A stretch of 64,000 nt of DNA from Blastocladiella emersonii ATCC 22665 (Eukaryota > Blastocladiomycota > Blastocladiomycetes > Blastocladiales > Blastocladiaceae), in the NCBI GenBank assembly GCA_025594325.1, contig JANHCV010000001.1:4154001-4218000 (forward strand), written 5' to 3'. The notes beneath the pieces were generated by a model. It was not told the DNA's origin. It made no database searches and worked only from the letters and a program-made list of their open reading frames with translations. Numbering within the stretch: the first letter of the stretch is position 1; each line of letters starts with the position of its first letter. The position numbers and the translations under genes are program-made. This document shows, in pieces, positions 20,983 to 32,888 of the stretch.

Positions 20983-23900
20983 ATGAACGATGGCTCGTCA
21001 ACGAACGCGGCCACGGCCCCGGCGGCGGTCGTCGCGGTCGCGCCTCGGGTGCCTGCGCCCGCCGTCGCCGCCGCAGCACCGGCTGGACCGGTCCCCATCG
21101 CGGCAGGTGGTGGCCCCGCTGTCCCCGCGGGCGGCGCGAACGCGGCCAAGCCGTCGCAGTACCAGGACCTCGAGCTCAAGTCCGACGCGTACTCGAAGAA
21201 GATCAACACGCTCAAGGACAAGGCCCTGTACCGCTTCGAGCGCGAGATGAACCTGACGCAGTTCAAGGAGCTCATGATGGTGTTCCAGGAGAAGGCGTCG
21301 CGCGGCGGCAAGCTGACCATCGAGGAGTTCCGCAACGAGTTCGCCAAGATCCTGCAGAAGGAGATGTCCGAGGAGCAGATCACGCTCATGCTGATGCGCA
21401 TCGGGATCCGCGGCAACTTTGTGACGTGGGACGCGTTCGGCAACTTCATGCTGCAGCGTGCGCAGGAGCAGTCCAAGCAGAAGGAGAGCGAGGAGCAGGA
21501 AACCATGCTGTTCGCCATCGCCTCGCGCCTGCTGCCGCTCGGCAAGCCGCAGGCCACGCTGCACAAGGAGATGATCTGCAACATCGTCTACCTGCCGGGC
21601 CAGCAGCGGTTTGTCACCGTGTCGCGCGACGCCTCCATCTGCTACTGGAGCGAGCAGTTCAAGCTGCAGCGGTGCTTCAACTCGGTCCTGTCCGTGCTCC
21701 TCGCACCGAGCCGTCCGCGATGCATCCAACTGACCCCCGCTTCGCTTGTGCTCGTAGCGCGAACAAGCTGCAGAACCAGAACGAGCAGCCGGCCGCGCAG
21801 CAGCAGCAGGCGCAGCAGAGCCAGCACCTGCAGAACGCCAACGCCAAGCAGTGCTGGATCTCGGACTTTGCCCTGCTCCCGGACGTCAAGAAGTGGGTGT
21901 TCGCGACAGACACGCACGAGCTCAGCTTCCACGACTACTCGACGCTGCAGCCGCAGTGCAAGCTCAAGCTGCCGTCCAACGTGCTGTGCATGGACTACTT
22001 CCGCGAGGAGCTCGGCCCGCCGTCCAGCTCGGGCACCGGGTCGAGCGGGCTCGGCCATCCCGTCGGCGGCGGCGCCGGCAACAACTCGAGCACCGACCAG
22101 TACGCGCACGAGGCCATGCTGTTCCTCGGCGACGACCAGGGCGACGTGACGATCCTGACGCTCGAGCCCGACTCGCTCTTCAACCCCAACTCGCCCAACA
22201 TGCTCGCCGCCGCCAAGGGCAACGTCGTCAACCTCGACAAGCGGTCCTTCACGCAGAGCATCAAGCGCAAGCTCCACGGCGACTGGGTCACGCGCGTCAG
22301 GTACTTTCACGAGTTCCGCTCCGTCTACTCGGTCTCGCCCGACCCCAAGGACTCCCTCGTGTGCGGCACCGTCAACACCAAGAAGTGGAAGTTCACGTCG
22401 GCCTCGGTCAACAAGGGCATCAACGCGTTCGCCGTGTGCCGGTTCCCCGTCGCGCTCATCACGGGTGCGTGCTCTCCCTGATGTTCGCCGAGCGTAACTG
22501 ACGTCCACGAACGCGTGTAGTCGGCGCCGACCGCAAGGTGCGGCTGTGGAACCCGCGCCGGATCACGAACCCGCAGGCGAGCATGAAGGGCCACGCGGCG
22601 CCCATCATCGACGTGCAGGTGCAGCAGACGCTCGGCCTGTGCGTGACGCTGTCCACGGACAAAGTGATCAAGATCTGGGACATCCGCAAGATGGCGTGCG
22701 TGCAGACGCTCGCGCAGGGCATCGAGTTTCTGCACCGGCCCGACAACCTGCTCGGATTCGTCCAGTTCGTAACGAGTACCAAGGGCGGCGTGCGGCTCTT
22801 CACCGGGTCCAGCTTCGTCACCGAGTACACGATGCTCGACACGCACACGGCCCGCCAGACGACGTCGCACCTTCAACCGATCCGGTCCGTCGTCTACAAC
22901 CCCGTGTGCAAGATGATCGCGTCGCTGTGCGAGGGCAGCGTGGTGCAAGTCTGGGTGCGACTCTGTTCCACCCGCGGCTGGTCGGCTGTGCAACTGATCG
23001 GCGTACGCGACGCTTGTAGGAAGTGCAAAACGGCGCGTCGACGTTCAAGCTCGACGAGACGCAGACGCCGCGCGAGATCACCTGCATCGGCTTCGACGAG
23101 TACTCGGGCTACCGCCGGATGCTCATCGGAAGTATGAGCTCTACGAATGTTCGTTAATGCGCGCTAACCACCGCACTCGCGAGTGTAGCGGGCGACGGCA
23201 CTGTGCACCTGTCCTCGATCGAGGGTCACGTCCTGTGCGAGATGCGCAAGCGCGACAAGACCGAGATCACGGCGGTCCTCCACGTCGACGCGCCCGAGGG
23301 TCGCTACTTTGTCGCGGCCGGGTGGCAGTGCCGGCTGTACCTGTACGCCGACGACGCCAAGTCCGAGGCCACGTCCATGTACCCGACCGAGGTGTGGAGC
23401 AACCCGGGCGACTCGGGCGAGCTCAAGGATGGCCGCAACGACGACGTGTACGCGCATTCCACGCTGCTCGAGAAGCGTCACGACTAACTCTACGCGTCGA
23501 GTGTAGAATCTCTATGGTCTTTGTGCCGCCGCACTACGTCGTGTACTCGACCCTGCGCGGCGAGATCTGGGTGCGCACCATGGCCGGGCTGCAGGTCGGC
23601 GCGCTGACGCCGCCCGACTTTGACCGGATCCCGCTGTGGAACCGGTCCATCGAGAAGGTCGTGGTACTACGTCCGGTGGTAGCCACGAAACCGTCGTTCG
23701 ATCCCGCCGCGTCGCAGGAGGCCGCACTCCTACCCATCGTCTCGCCGCTCGAGTCGGCGCACATTGCGTCGTGCGGCATGGACGGCTCGCTGCGGTTCTG
23801 GAACCTGCTGACCATGTCGCAAGTTTTCTTCGTCGCGGCGCCGGGCGTCGTAACCATGTGCGCGAGCCCGAAGCGCGAGTACCTGATCACGGGCAACGCG

Positions 23901-25385
23901 ACGGGCGGGCTGTGCGTGTGGTCGCTGCTCGACTCGCACCCGGTGATCGTGCGCAAGTGGCAGGCGCACGTCCGCGCCGTGACGACCATCGAGACCGTGT
24001 CCGCGACGAGCGCCGCGGCCGCGGGCGTTTCGTTCGAGCTCGTCCACGGGGCCGCGGCCGCCAACCTCCCGACGTGCGAGTACTTCATCATCTCCGGGTC
24101 GGCCGACAACAACGTGCGGTGCTGGTCGCCGACGGGCGAGTATATCGGCACGTTCGGGCAGCCGACGCCGTGGGATCTCGCGAACCGTGCGACGTGGCGG
24201 CACCCGGACCGCCCACACGACGTGGCCGGGATGCTGCGGTCGGCCGAGCAGCGCAACGCGGCCGCGGCTGCGCCACCTGCGGCGACCACGACGAGCGGGA
24301 TCAAGGTCGGCCCCGTCGTCGCGGGTGGCAGCGATAGCGGGGACTCGCTCGACGCGCTCGACGACGATGGTGACGACACCGTGGGCATCCGCACCGTCCT
24401 GTCACGGCCATCGACGCGCAGCGGGCGCAACAAGCGCGAGATCGGCAAGCCGGCGCCCACGGATCTCGCGGATGCGGCCTCGCTCACGCTGTCGCAGATC
24501 TTCAACGACACCTCGACGTCGGCCACCTCGTCATCCACGTCGCTGCAGACGGACAGCAAGCCGCCATCGCGAGGCGGTGCTGCTGGCCGCCGCGGTCAAG
24601 GTGTCGCGGGTGGCGGTGGGTCGCGCAAGAGCGCGCTCGCTCGATCCGCCGGGCATCGCGTGGGCTCGAGCGGCCGGCAGGTCCGGCTCAGCGCCGCGTC
24701 CAAGGCGCGGACCAACGGCGCGTCGAACGCCGTCGTCCCCGCCGTCTCCCCAATGCGCGGGTCGACGCCCGGTATCCGTAGCCAGCTCAAGACGGCTGAC
24801 CTGCTCAAGAAGAACTACCAGTCGTGGTTCGCCAAGTCGCGGTTCGCGCAGGAGAACACGTTCAGTCTAGCCGGCGCGGCGCGGGCAGGGCGCGAGGCGC
24901 AGATGCAGCGCGTCGCGGCGGGCGGTGGCGGAGGTGCTGGTCGGCTCGGCCATGGAGGAAAGTCCACGGCAGCGACGGGCCGCAACCCGCGCGGAATCAC
25001 GAACCTGCTCGCAAGTTCCTCGAGCGGGTCCTCGGGATCGATTGGTGGCGACCAAGTGTTCCACGCGCTCCGCGACTATGCGCTCGACGATATCACGCTC
25101 CCGCCGATCCCTGCTCCGCTGATCAAGAACGCGGGAGGTGGCGGTGGAGGGGGAGCGCCGAGTGGGGCAGGCGGCTTGTTCGCATCGCTCAACGGCGGCG
25201 GCGGCAACCCGAGCCCGTTCGGCGGCGGGTTCGCGTCCAAGTTCGCGGCCATGACTGCCAACGTCGGCGCGCGAGCCGCGACGACGGCGAGTCACGGCAC
25301 GGTGTCGCTCCCCGCGCTCCCGGGTGCGAGCGAGGGGCACGCACGGTCGGCCATCTTCCAACCGCAACAGCGCGGCGCGGAGTGA
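20983..25385 (+). CDS. EF-hand plus WD-repeat protein, WDR49/EFCAB8-like, 1365 aa
   Basis: Six exons: 20983-21689, 21758-22464, 22521-22954, 23020-23131, 23189-23447, 23507-25385; introns of 56-68 nt, all phases consistent. An Ala/Pro-rich lead is followed by an EF-hand pair (~residues 85-165; KLTIEEFRNEFAKIL and MRIGIRGNFVTWDAFGNFML; canonical Ca ligands are incomplete). Then come many WD-type blades (VTVSRDASICYWS, VGADRKVRLWNPRR, TLSTDKVIKIWDIRK, SCGMDGSLRFWN, ISGSADNNVRCWSP), probably two propellers, and a ~380-residue disordered Gly/Ser-rich tail. This order is that of WDR49, EFCAB8 and insect WDY, known mainly from ciliated cells and sperm. A Gln-rich insert interrupts one early blade. 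Confidence 0.8.
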
Positions 25386-25505
25386 ACATGTACAATACTG
25401 AACGTTCGTGATGCGACGCGGTGATCACCTTGCGTCGGATCAGGTGAGCTTTGAGGGTCTTGTCGCGTCGGCCATCCGCTCTCCCCTACCGCCTCACGAA
25501 GCACC

Positions 25506-27650
25506 ATGGGCAGACACGATGAATCCACGCAACCCCATGCATCACGGCCACCGGTAGCCGTGGCGCCCGAATCGCCGCCCTCGCGGTCTTCGTCGTCGCG
25601 CCGGCACAAGGACGAGAAGCGGAGCAGCGGCAGCAGCAGCAGCAAGCCCAAGTCTGCCAAATCTTCTCCCTCCTCCAATTCGAGTAAGAAGCACAAGAAG
25701 AGTAGCAGCAAAAAGCACTCGTCGTCGTCGTCCAAGTCGCACCGCAGCAGCCGGCGCCGCGACGCCGACGAAGCGAGCAGCAGCGACAGCAGCGCGTCGG
25801 ACGACGAGGCCGCCATGTGGGTCGAGAAGACAGTCGCTCCTCCTCCGCCACCAACGCAGGCGCCGGCTGCGCCGGCCGTCGCGCGCGACTCGTGGATGAC
25901 GGGCGCCGCGGACGAAGATCCCATGGCGTCGCTGTTCGGCGGGGCGCGGGACGACCGCAAGTCGGCGGCGCGCGCAGCCGCGAAAGCGGAGAAGAAGAAG
26001 AGTCTGGATCTCGGCGAGGTGCGCATTCTTCGCGTGCCCAATCCTTTCAGCCGACTCACAATCGCTACCCCGTAGGTCCACCTCTCGTCGCGCGAGATCA
26101 ACCCGTACTGGAAAAACGGCGGCCGCGGTCTACCTTCGCTCGCCGCGGCGCACGCGATCCCGAGCTCGGACGACGGCAACGAGTCGGCGTCGTCGACCGC
26201 GTCGACCGTGTCGCACCTCACGCTGCGCAAGATCGACCGCATCCTCGAGCTCGCCGAGGAGGAGGGCCGGCCCGTTGAGGAGGTCGGCGCCGAGCGGTTC
26301 GGCTCGCGGGCCGCGTTCGTCGAGGCGTACGCCGTGTACAAGTCGGCGCGCAAGCCCCGCGCGGCCGCGTCTGGCCTGCGCATCGGGTCGACGGTCACGG
26401 ACGAGGAGACGGGGTTCGCGTCGTCCGACTCGCTCGCGGCGGGCAGCAGCGAGTCCGCGACGCCGACAATGGGGCTCGGGCGCGCGTCGTTCACGGCGAG
26501 CCGGTTGCCCGGCGGCCTTCCGACGCTCGACCCGCGCGGGCGGCCAACTGAGGCGATGCTGCAGGCCGCAGCGCGCGGTGGTGGTGCGGCGGGCGGCGTC
26601 GCGGCCGACGAGGAGAGCATGTCGCTCGAGGAGATGGTGCGGCGCGAGAAGCTAGGTCTGTCCGAGGACATGGACCGGGCCTTCTCGCGGCGGATCGCGC
26701 GCGACGGCGGGTTCAAGGACGAGGTCGACTACATGGACGAGCAGTCGGACCGGCTCGGGCTCGTGGGCGCGTCGGCCGCGGCCAAGCCGAAGCGGTCGCA
26801 CAGCGGGATCGGGTCGAGCGAGGCGGGTGCGGGCGCCAAGCGGCGCAAGCTCGGCATGGACGATTTCCTGCGGCAGAACAAGGCGCTGCAGAAGTGCCAG
26901 TTCTGCTTCCGCGACGGCAAGCTGCCCGAGATGCCGACGATCGTCTCGATTGGCGTCGCAGCGTGCCTGATGCTGGTGCCGTACCACTCGGTCGCGACGT
27001 GCATGATCGTGCCCATGGAGCACATGGTGTCGACGCTTGAGGGCGACGATGCGTTCTGGTCCGAGGTCCGGGTACGATCTTTGGGTGGTTTATCGCGGCG
27101 GCCCGGCTGATACTGACCGCTCGCCCGCAACTGCGTGTAGAACTTCATGAAGTGTCTGATCCAGATGTACGGCGCGCAGGGCAAGAGCGTGCTGTTCGCG
27201 GAGACGGTGCTGGACCCGTCGTGGCACCGGCACACGGTGATCGAGGTGATCCCCGTCCCCCAAGGGATCCACGAGGACGCGGCGGGGTACCTGCGGACGG
27301 CGTTCCGCATGGACGCGGAGGCGGACGAGTGGACGCAGCACGAGGCCGTGGTCGACACGCGCAAGCGCGGCGGGTTCCGTCGCGCGCTGGTGCCCAACCT
27401 GCCGTACGTGCACGTGTGGCTGGACCTGGACGGCGGGCTGGCGCACATCATCGAGGAGCGCACGGCGCGCATGAACGAGCATTTCGTGCGCGAGGTGCTC
27501 GGCAGCGCCATGGACGTGGACCCGGCGCTGTTCCGCAAGCAGCGGTGGCTGTCGCGGCAGACCAACCACGACCGCGTGCGCGCGTTTGTCAAGGGGTGGG
27601 AGGCGTACGACTGGACCAAGATGCTCGAGGGCGGCGAGTACGCCGGGTAG
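25506..27650 (+). CDS. CWF19: CWF19-like splicing factor, 672 aa
   Basis: Exons 25506-26018, 26076-27071, 27141-27650; introns of 57 and 69 nt. Cwf19 (CWF19L2) associates with the spliceosome and acts around intron-lariat release and debranching. The N-terminal ~110 residues are Ser/Lys/Arg-rich. The middle has REINPYWKNGGRG. The C-terminal CwfJ domains are clear: a CxxC-type start (KCQFCFRDGKLPEMPTIVSIG), a HIT-like core (CMIVPMEHMVSTL), then VIEVIPVPQGI and the last block YVHVWLDLDGG with EAYDWTKML. It begins only 120 bp after the EF-hand/WD gene stop on the same strand. Confidence 0.9.
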
Positions 27651-27761
27651 ATGGAGGAGGAGAGCAAAAAAGAGGAGAGTTTTGTTTTTACACGAATGAC
27701 CCACGAACGGGGGGCGAACAGCAGGATGGAGGGTACCGGCGCCAGGCCGGTTTCCCGAGAC

Positions 27762-28253
27762 TCAGTAGCCGTAGGCGTCGCGGTTGAAGTTGGGCGCCTG
27801 GATGAACGGGCAGAGGACCTTGGACCCGGTCTGGATGAGCGGGTGGCCGCCGACGATCTGCAGGAAGCGCTCGAGGCCGATGCGGCGGTCCTCGATGACG
27901 TGGTCGTCGAAGCGGTTGGTGAAGACCTTGCCGGGGAGCGGCGGGATGTTGACGTGCGGGCACTCGCGCTCGAGGGCGTACTTGAACCACTCGAAATCCG
28001 AGTAGCGACGGCGCACGACCGACTGCTGCGACTTGAAGGCGGGCAGGTTGGTGTGGCACACAATCTCGTAGTCCGTGTACATCTTGCGGCCGATGCCGTG
28101 GGTCTGCGGGTTGCGCACCTCGATCTCGAGGAAGTTCTCGGGCAGCGCGTACGTCTCCTCGGCGGGCAGCGCGCGCGCCGGCTGCAGCACCGGCTGTACG
28201 TCGGGCTGGAACGACCGGTGCGTCACCTTGGGGATGTTGTCGAGAAAGTTCAT
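27762..28253 (-). CDS. SNX3: Sorting nexin 3 (Snx3/Grd19), 163 aa
   Basis: Single exon, nearly all one PX domain. Snx3 binds PI3P on early endosomes and brings cargo to retromer for return to the Golgi. Visible features are [13 protein letters not shown], the PI3P-binding [15 protein letters not shown], the PxxP-type IPPLPGKVF, and the membrane-contact helix [19 protein letters not shown]. Length and the short N-terminus match the family. Start at 28253 chosen because MNFLDN precedes the conserved region without extra sequence. It converges with CWF19, 111 bp apart. Confidence 0.93.
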   Translation of the reverse strand: MNFLDNIPKVTHRSFQPDVQPVLQPARALPAEETYALPENFLEIEVRNPQTHGIGRKMYTDYEIVCHTNLPAFKSQQSVVRRRYSDFEWFKYALERECPHVNIPPLPGKVFTNRFDDHVIEDRRIGLERFLQIVGGHPLIQTGSKVLCPFIQAPNFNRDAYGY

Positions 28254-28700
28254 GCTGGCTGCTGCGTGCCGGTGCGGGGCGGCAGTTGATGGCAGTGTGG
28301 AATGAGCGGTGCGTGTGCGGGTGTGGCGCAGTGGGTGTCGATGACGGCGGTCACGGCAGCGGTGGTGGTCGATGGCGTGGGGTTGACACAGAAGCAAGCG
28401 CGGTTATCGTCGACGCGCGAGATCCGTTTCCGTGAGTTATTGATGCGTAGCAGGAATCGTCTTAGGCGATGCGGGCAGCGAGCGTGGGCGGGCGCGGACA
28501 AGAGAAACGCGAAGGGAGGAAGGCGCGGCGCGCGTAGCGAGCGGTCACGCGACGTCGACAACACCGCTCCCTTCGCGCGCTCCGCCTCGCGCCGCTCCGT
28601 CGTCCTCGTCGCGAGCCGTGCCGATCTACATGACTCGAACCGCAAGTGCCGCCGCGCACCCCATGCATCTTGCCCGCGATCTCTCAGAGTAACCGAAACC
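28254..28700. promoter_or_regulatory. Divergent promoter region of SNX3 and RRP42
   Basis: A 447-bp interval between two divergent starts. It should contain both promoters. No TATA box or other element stands out. Confidence 0.4.
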
Positions 28701-29609
28701 ATGGTCAACCCGCTCATCTCGCCCGCCGAGGCCAACTTCATCACCACGGGCGTGGCCGAGGACCTGCGCGGCGACGGCCGGTCGCGCACGCAGTTCCGCG
28801 ACATGGTCGTCGAGACGGGCGTGCTCGCCAACGCCAGCGGGTCGTGCCGCCTCAAGCTCGACGGCACCGACGTGCTGGTCGGCGTCAAGGTCGACGTGGG
28901 CGCGACCGACGCCGAGCGCCCGGGCGAGGGCCGCTTCGAGTGCAGCGTCGACTGCGCGCCGACCGCGACCGCGGGCTTCGAGGGCGCCACGTCGCTCGAC
29001 GACCTGACGCTCGAGCTGACCCAGCTCGTGTCGCGCCGGCTGACGCCCGCGGGCCTGCCCGGCGTCGATTTCGCGCAGCTCGGCATCATCGAGGGCTCGC
29101 AGTGCTGGATCGTGTACGTCGACGCCATGGTGCTCGCCGTCGCGGGCAACGTCGAGGACTGCCTGTTCCTCGCCATCAAGGCCGCCCTCGCCACCACCAC
29201 GATCCCGGGCATCCAGCTCGTCGAGCAGGCCCAGGGCGATATGGACTTTGAGATCCTCGACGACCCCTCGGCCGCGCGCCCCGTGCCGGGCGCCGACCAG
29301 CTCCCGCTGTGCGTCACCGTCAACAAGATTGGCCACCGCCACGTCCTCGACGCGACCGCGCTCGAAGAACAGGTCGCGTCCGCGCGCCTGCACGTCTTTG
29401 CCACCCCGAACGGCAACGTCACGCACATCCAAAAGTCGGGCCGCGGCGGTATCGAGCCCGCCCTGCTCCGCGACATGAGCAGCGTCGGCCGCCGCGCCGC
29501 CGTCCAGCTGCACCACCGGCTCGCCGAGGCACTCAAGCGCGAGGCCGAGCACGCCGACACGGCGCGCCGGACGGGCGTCAAGGTCAAGAAGTTTGGACTG
29601 TTTGCGTAA
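28701..29609 (+). CDS. RRP42: Exosome core subunit RRP42 (EXOSC7-like), 302 aa
   Basis: Single exon. Rrp42 is one of six RNase PH-fold proteins forming the ring of the RNA exosome, which processes and degrades RNA 3' ends. The RNase PH fold is shown by RGDGRSRTQFRDMVVETGVL, SGSCRLKLDGTDVLVGVKVD, the LELTQLVSRRL helix, and CWIVYVDAMVLAVAGNVEDC. Like other eukaryotic ring subunits it should be catalytically inactive. Length is normal. RRP42 is preferred over RRP45 or MTR3 from the overall pattern and the absence of a C-terminal extension; the family call is surer than the exact paralogue. Confidence 0.85.
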   Translation: MVNPLISPAEANFITTGVAEDLRGDGRSRTQFRDMVVETGVLANASGSCRLKLDGTDVLVGVKVDVGATDAERPGEGRFECSVDCAPTATAGFEGATSLDDLTLELTQLVSRRLTPAGLPGVDFAQLGIIEGSQCWIVYVDAMVLAVAGNVEDCLFLAIKAALATTTIPGIQLVEQAQGDMDFEILDDPSAARPVPGADQLPLCVTVNKIGHRHVLDATALEEQVASARLHVFATPNGNVTHIQKSGRGGIEPALLRDMSSVGRRAAVQLHHRLAEALKREAEHADTARRTGVKVKKFGLFA

Positions 29610-29703
29610 TTTATTCGTTCTTTCATGCGTGTATGGATGCCAACAACAAATGTGTATATTCAAAGTCAGATCACAGCTGGTCTAGCATCGAAAGCGAACC
29701 CAT

Positions 29704-31577
29704 TCAGAACAGCAGGTTCCCGCCCGCCGACCCGCCAGCCTGGCCGCCCTGGCCCGCGCCGCCGCCGCCCATCCCCATGCCGGACGCGCGCACCGCCTGC
29801 TGCTGGGCCTGCTGCTGCATGAGCGAGTTCATGGACGGGCCCGCGACGGGCGTGGCCTTGGCCCCGAGCATCGACAGCGAGTCGAGGTCCACGAGGTTCG
29901 ACCCGACCAGCGCGCTGAGCGGCGTCGCCGCAGTCACCTTGGGCACGCCCGACGATGTCGGCGTCATGACGCCCGTGCCGACCGAGCTGCCCGTCGCCGA
30001 CGTCGGGACCATGGGCGCACCACCCATCGAGAACCCGCCCGACATCGACGACGCAGCATAGTTCCCGCCGGCCGTGGTAGGCGCGGCGGGCGCGGACGCG
30101 AACGCGCAAAAGTCGCCGAACCCGGCCGAGCTGTGCGACGGCGTCGCCATCATGGGCTTGGGCGGCGACGCCGAGATGAGCGGGGCCGCGCCGCCGAACG
30201 CGCCGATCCCGTTGGCCGCCGCCGCTGCGGGCGCGGGGGCCGCAAAGGCCCCGAAACCCGCGGGCGCTGCGGGCGCGGGGGCAGCAGCAGCGAACGCGCC
30301 GAATCCGGCCAGCGGAGCAGCGGCGGCGGCAGCAGGCGCGGGCGGCGCGGCCTGGAAGTCGGCGAAATCGTCGTGCGCGGCGGGCTTGGCGGGTGGTGGG
30401 TTGTTGGCCGAGGCAAAGTCGCCCCAGTCGTCGTCGTGCGCCTTGGTCGCGGAGGCGAAGGCGCCGAAGCCGACGGCAGAGGAGGAAGCGGCGCCGGGAG
30501 CGGGCGGCGCCGGGTCGTCGAAGCCGAGGAGGTCAACGACGGCGGGTTTGGGTGCCGGAACGCTCGCGGGGGCGGCCGAGGGGAGCGTGGACGCGGACGT
30601 GGCCGAGGTCGGGGTGGCCGTGTCGACGACGTTGGCGTAGTAGTTGTTGGGGTTGGTCGCGGCGGCAGCGGCCGAGGTCGAGATGTTGGAGCCGCTGAAG
30701 CCCGAGCTGCTGCCACTGCGGAACGAGTCGGAGCCGAAGCCGCCGTACCGGCTCGAGCCCGAGCCGCCGTTGCCGTTGGCGTTGTTGCCGAAGCCGCCCG
30801 AGCGCGAGCCGTCCGAGCCGACGCCGCCGTACTTGGCCTTGTTCTCGGCGGCCTTTTGGCGCTCGGCGCGGATCAGGGCCTCGTCCTGCAGCAGGTCGAG
30901 GATGAGCTTGGCGCGGTGGCGGACTAGAGAGAGATTCGTGTGAGATGACGCGATTGTCGCCGAGAGAGAAGGAGCGTACTGTTGATGCCCTGGTCCTTGC
31001 CCTTCTCGTCCACGTACTGGTAGTTGAGCGAGGCCTTGAGCTCGTAGGTGTGGGCGCGCACGTACTCGACGACGCGGTCCGAGCCGTTCTTGATGAGGTA
31101 CTCGATGAGGGTGAGCGACTTGTAGACGTTGCGCCAGGTGCGGCCCTCCTGCGAGAAGCGCTTGTATATGGCGGGCATCACCTCGTTGAAGCCCTGGCTG
31201 TAGGGTTAGCGGTAGCGGGTGGGTTAGGCGATAGGTCCGAGCCGCGCAGGAGGAGAATCGAGGCGTACTAGTCGTAAGTGGCCTTGCTACACGCGAGAAC
31301 GGGGAGTGCATGTTAGACGAAGCCTAGCGCGTACGGGAGAAGCAACGTACGCAAGCTCCTGCATGAGGGTCGAGCTGGCGCCCCAGGCCTCGCTGCTGGT
31401 GGCCTCGCGCACCTTCTGCTCGAGCTCGGTGAGGTTGAGGACCGCCGCCTTCCTGCAGAGAGGGTATCACACGGTATCGTAAGCGGGAGACGCGGGATCC
31501 CGACGGCGAACGGGCGAGGCGTACACTTTGTTGAAGGCGGACTTGATGTCGCCGACGTCCAGCGCGCCAAAGTTCAT
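29704..31577 (-). CDS. ENT1: Epsin (ENTH domain), 536 aa, with an 18-nt microexon
   Basis: Five exons read leftward: 31525-31577, 31351-31452, 31269-31286, 30980-31197, 29704-30923. Epsins bind PI(4,5)P2 and clathrin and help bend membrane during endocytosis. The ENTH domain covers residues ~10-150: VREATSSEAWGASSTLMQEL, NEVMPAIYKRFSQEGRTWR, YKSLTLIEYLIKNGSDRVVE, and QYVDEKGKDQGIN. The 18-nt third exon supplies AKATYDY, without which the domain is broken. The long tail is Gly/Ala/Ser-rich, with a clathrin-box-like DLLGFDD and repeated FGAF/FGDF motifs, and ends GGNLLF. The ENTH call is secure; the choice between epsin subtypes is not. Confidence 0.9.
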
Positions 31578-32888
31578 GGTGGAAGATGCGCTCTACTCTA
31601 GCGGCGTGCGGGAGCGCGCGTCAGATCCAGCGAGCGCAACGCAGTGCTGTGGCGCGTCGATGACATGAACGACGCGTCGGCGTGAGGATCGGGATCGGAG
31701 CGCTTACATGCGAGGGAGGGCGGTGGCGCGTAGATTGCCGGTGCTGCAGCGGCGTCGGTGACAGTGCGGCTGGTTGATGGCGCGAGCGAGCAGCAGCGGA
31801 GTGCGGGTGCCGGGCGGGATCGCGACGGCGGCAGCGACGGCGGCGCGAGACAGCGTTCCCGCACGACCAAGGCGTCGGTCACGTGCGCGGTGGCTCTGCG
31901 TGGCGGCGACGCGTCGCTTTCTCGCTGCCTTCTCCGCCCGTTTGCGGCATCCTCTGCCGTGGGCGGGTTCCTGGACACGTTCTCGGCCAGGCTGGCTCTC
32001 ATGTTCTCGAGCTCCCAGAGGTAGAAGCGACCTCGGGGCGGTCGGAACGACGGATCTTGTCCGCTTACTCGCCGGGCGTCCCGAGCAGGACCTCGGCCGC
32101 CCTCTCGGTTGCCTCGCCATGGCACGGCCCTGCAAGCCTTCCTGCAGCGAGCACCGAGCCTCTAGAGCGAGTTTCCCGCGGGATCAGGCCCTTGATCAAC
32201 GAAACCAGCGGGATCGGCCCCATGTGAGCGAACTGCCATTCTAACGTGAGCCTCCCCGAGTCGGCACTTGACCGAGGTGGTCGAGGGAGGGGTGCGAGAC
32301 AGCCGCGAGACAGCGCCGTTATCCGAGAGTAATGCCATTGGTCCCGGAGTGAACCGGCGGACTTCTCCGCGCCGCCGCGTCGCGCGTTTCGGCCGTGCAT
32401 GGCTTGCCAGCACGCTGCGACTACTCCCCCGCCGCCCATAAATACGGGCCTCGCCCCTCCACCCCTCTCGCTCTGATCCGGTTTGGTGTCCCGACCTTTT
32501 GCGTCGCCTCTGGTACTTGCACCGTCCCATGTATCATAAGTCCCCGGTCCCGGTCCCCCGAGCCCGCGTCGCCGCGTCGCCGCGCTGCTGTGATCCTGCC
32601 CCTCTGCGCGGATCCTGATTGCTATCTATGATCATCCCTCCACCTCCCGCCCGCCTGCGCTACATGCAGCGGTATGCAGCGCGAAGCCTCTGACGCGTCG
32701 GATCCGCTCCGGCAGTAGCGGCAGCAGCTCCTCGACCCACGGACCACGGACCGCCCGCATCGACCTTGCCGACGACGCGATCCGCTAACCCAACCCTCCC
32801 TCGCTCGCTCTCTCCAGGATTGCGCAACCCGCTGCATCTTGCACACTCGACCCTCGCGCAGATTGCTGCCGCCACCACCACCATCACC
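31578..32888. other. Divergent intergenic region, 1.3 kb
   Basis: The largest gap in the left part, between the epsin start and the adenylosuccinate synthetase start. Open frames of 78-175 codons occur on both strands but show no domain, overlap each other, and look like products of GC-rich sequence. No TATA box, tRNA or transposon sign seen. It presumably contains the two promoters; a non-coding RNA cannot be ruled out. Confidence 0.4.

Noticed and set aside
31578-32888. Small genes in the 1.3-kb gap (frames of up to 175 codons)
   Set aside because: Frames overlap on both strands, have no start-context or domain support, and resemble random GC-rich sequence.
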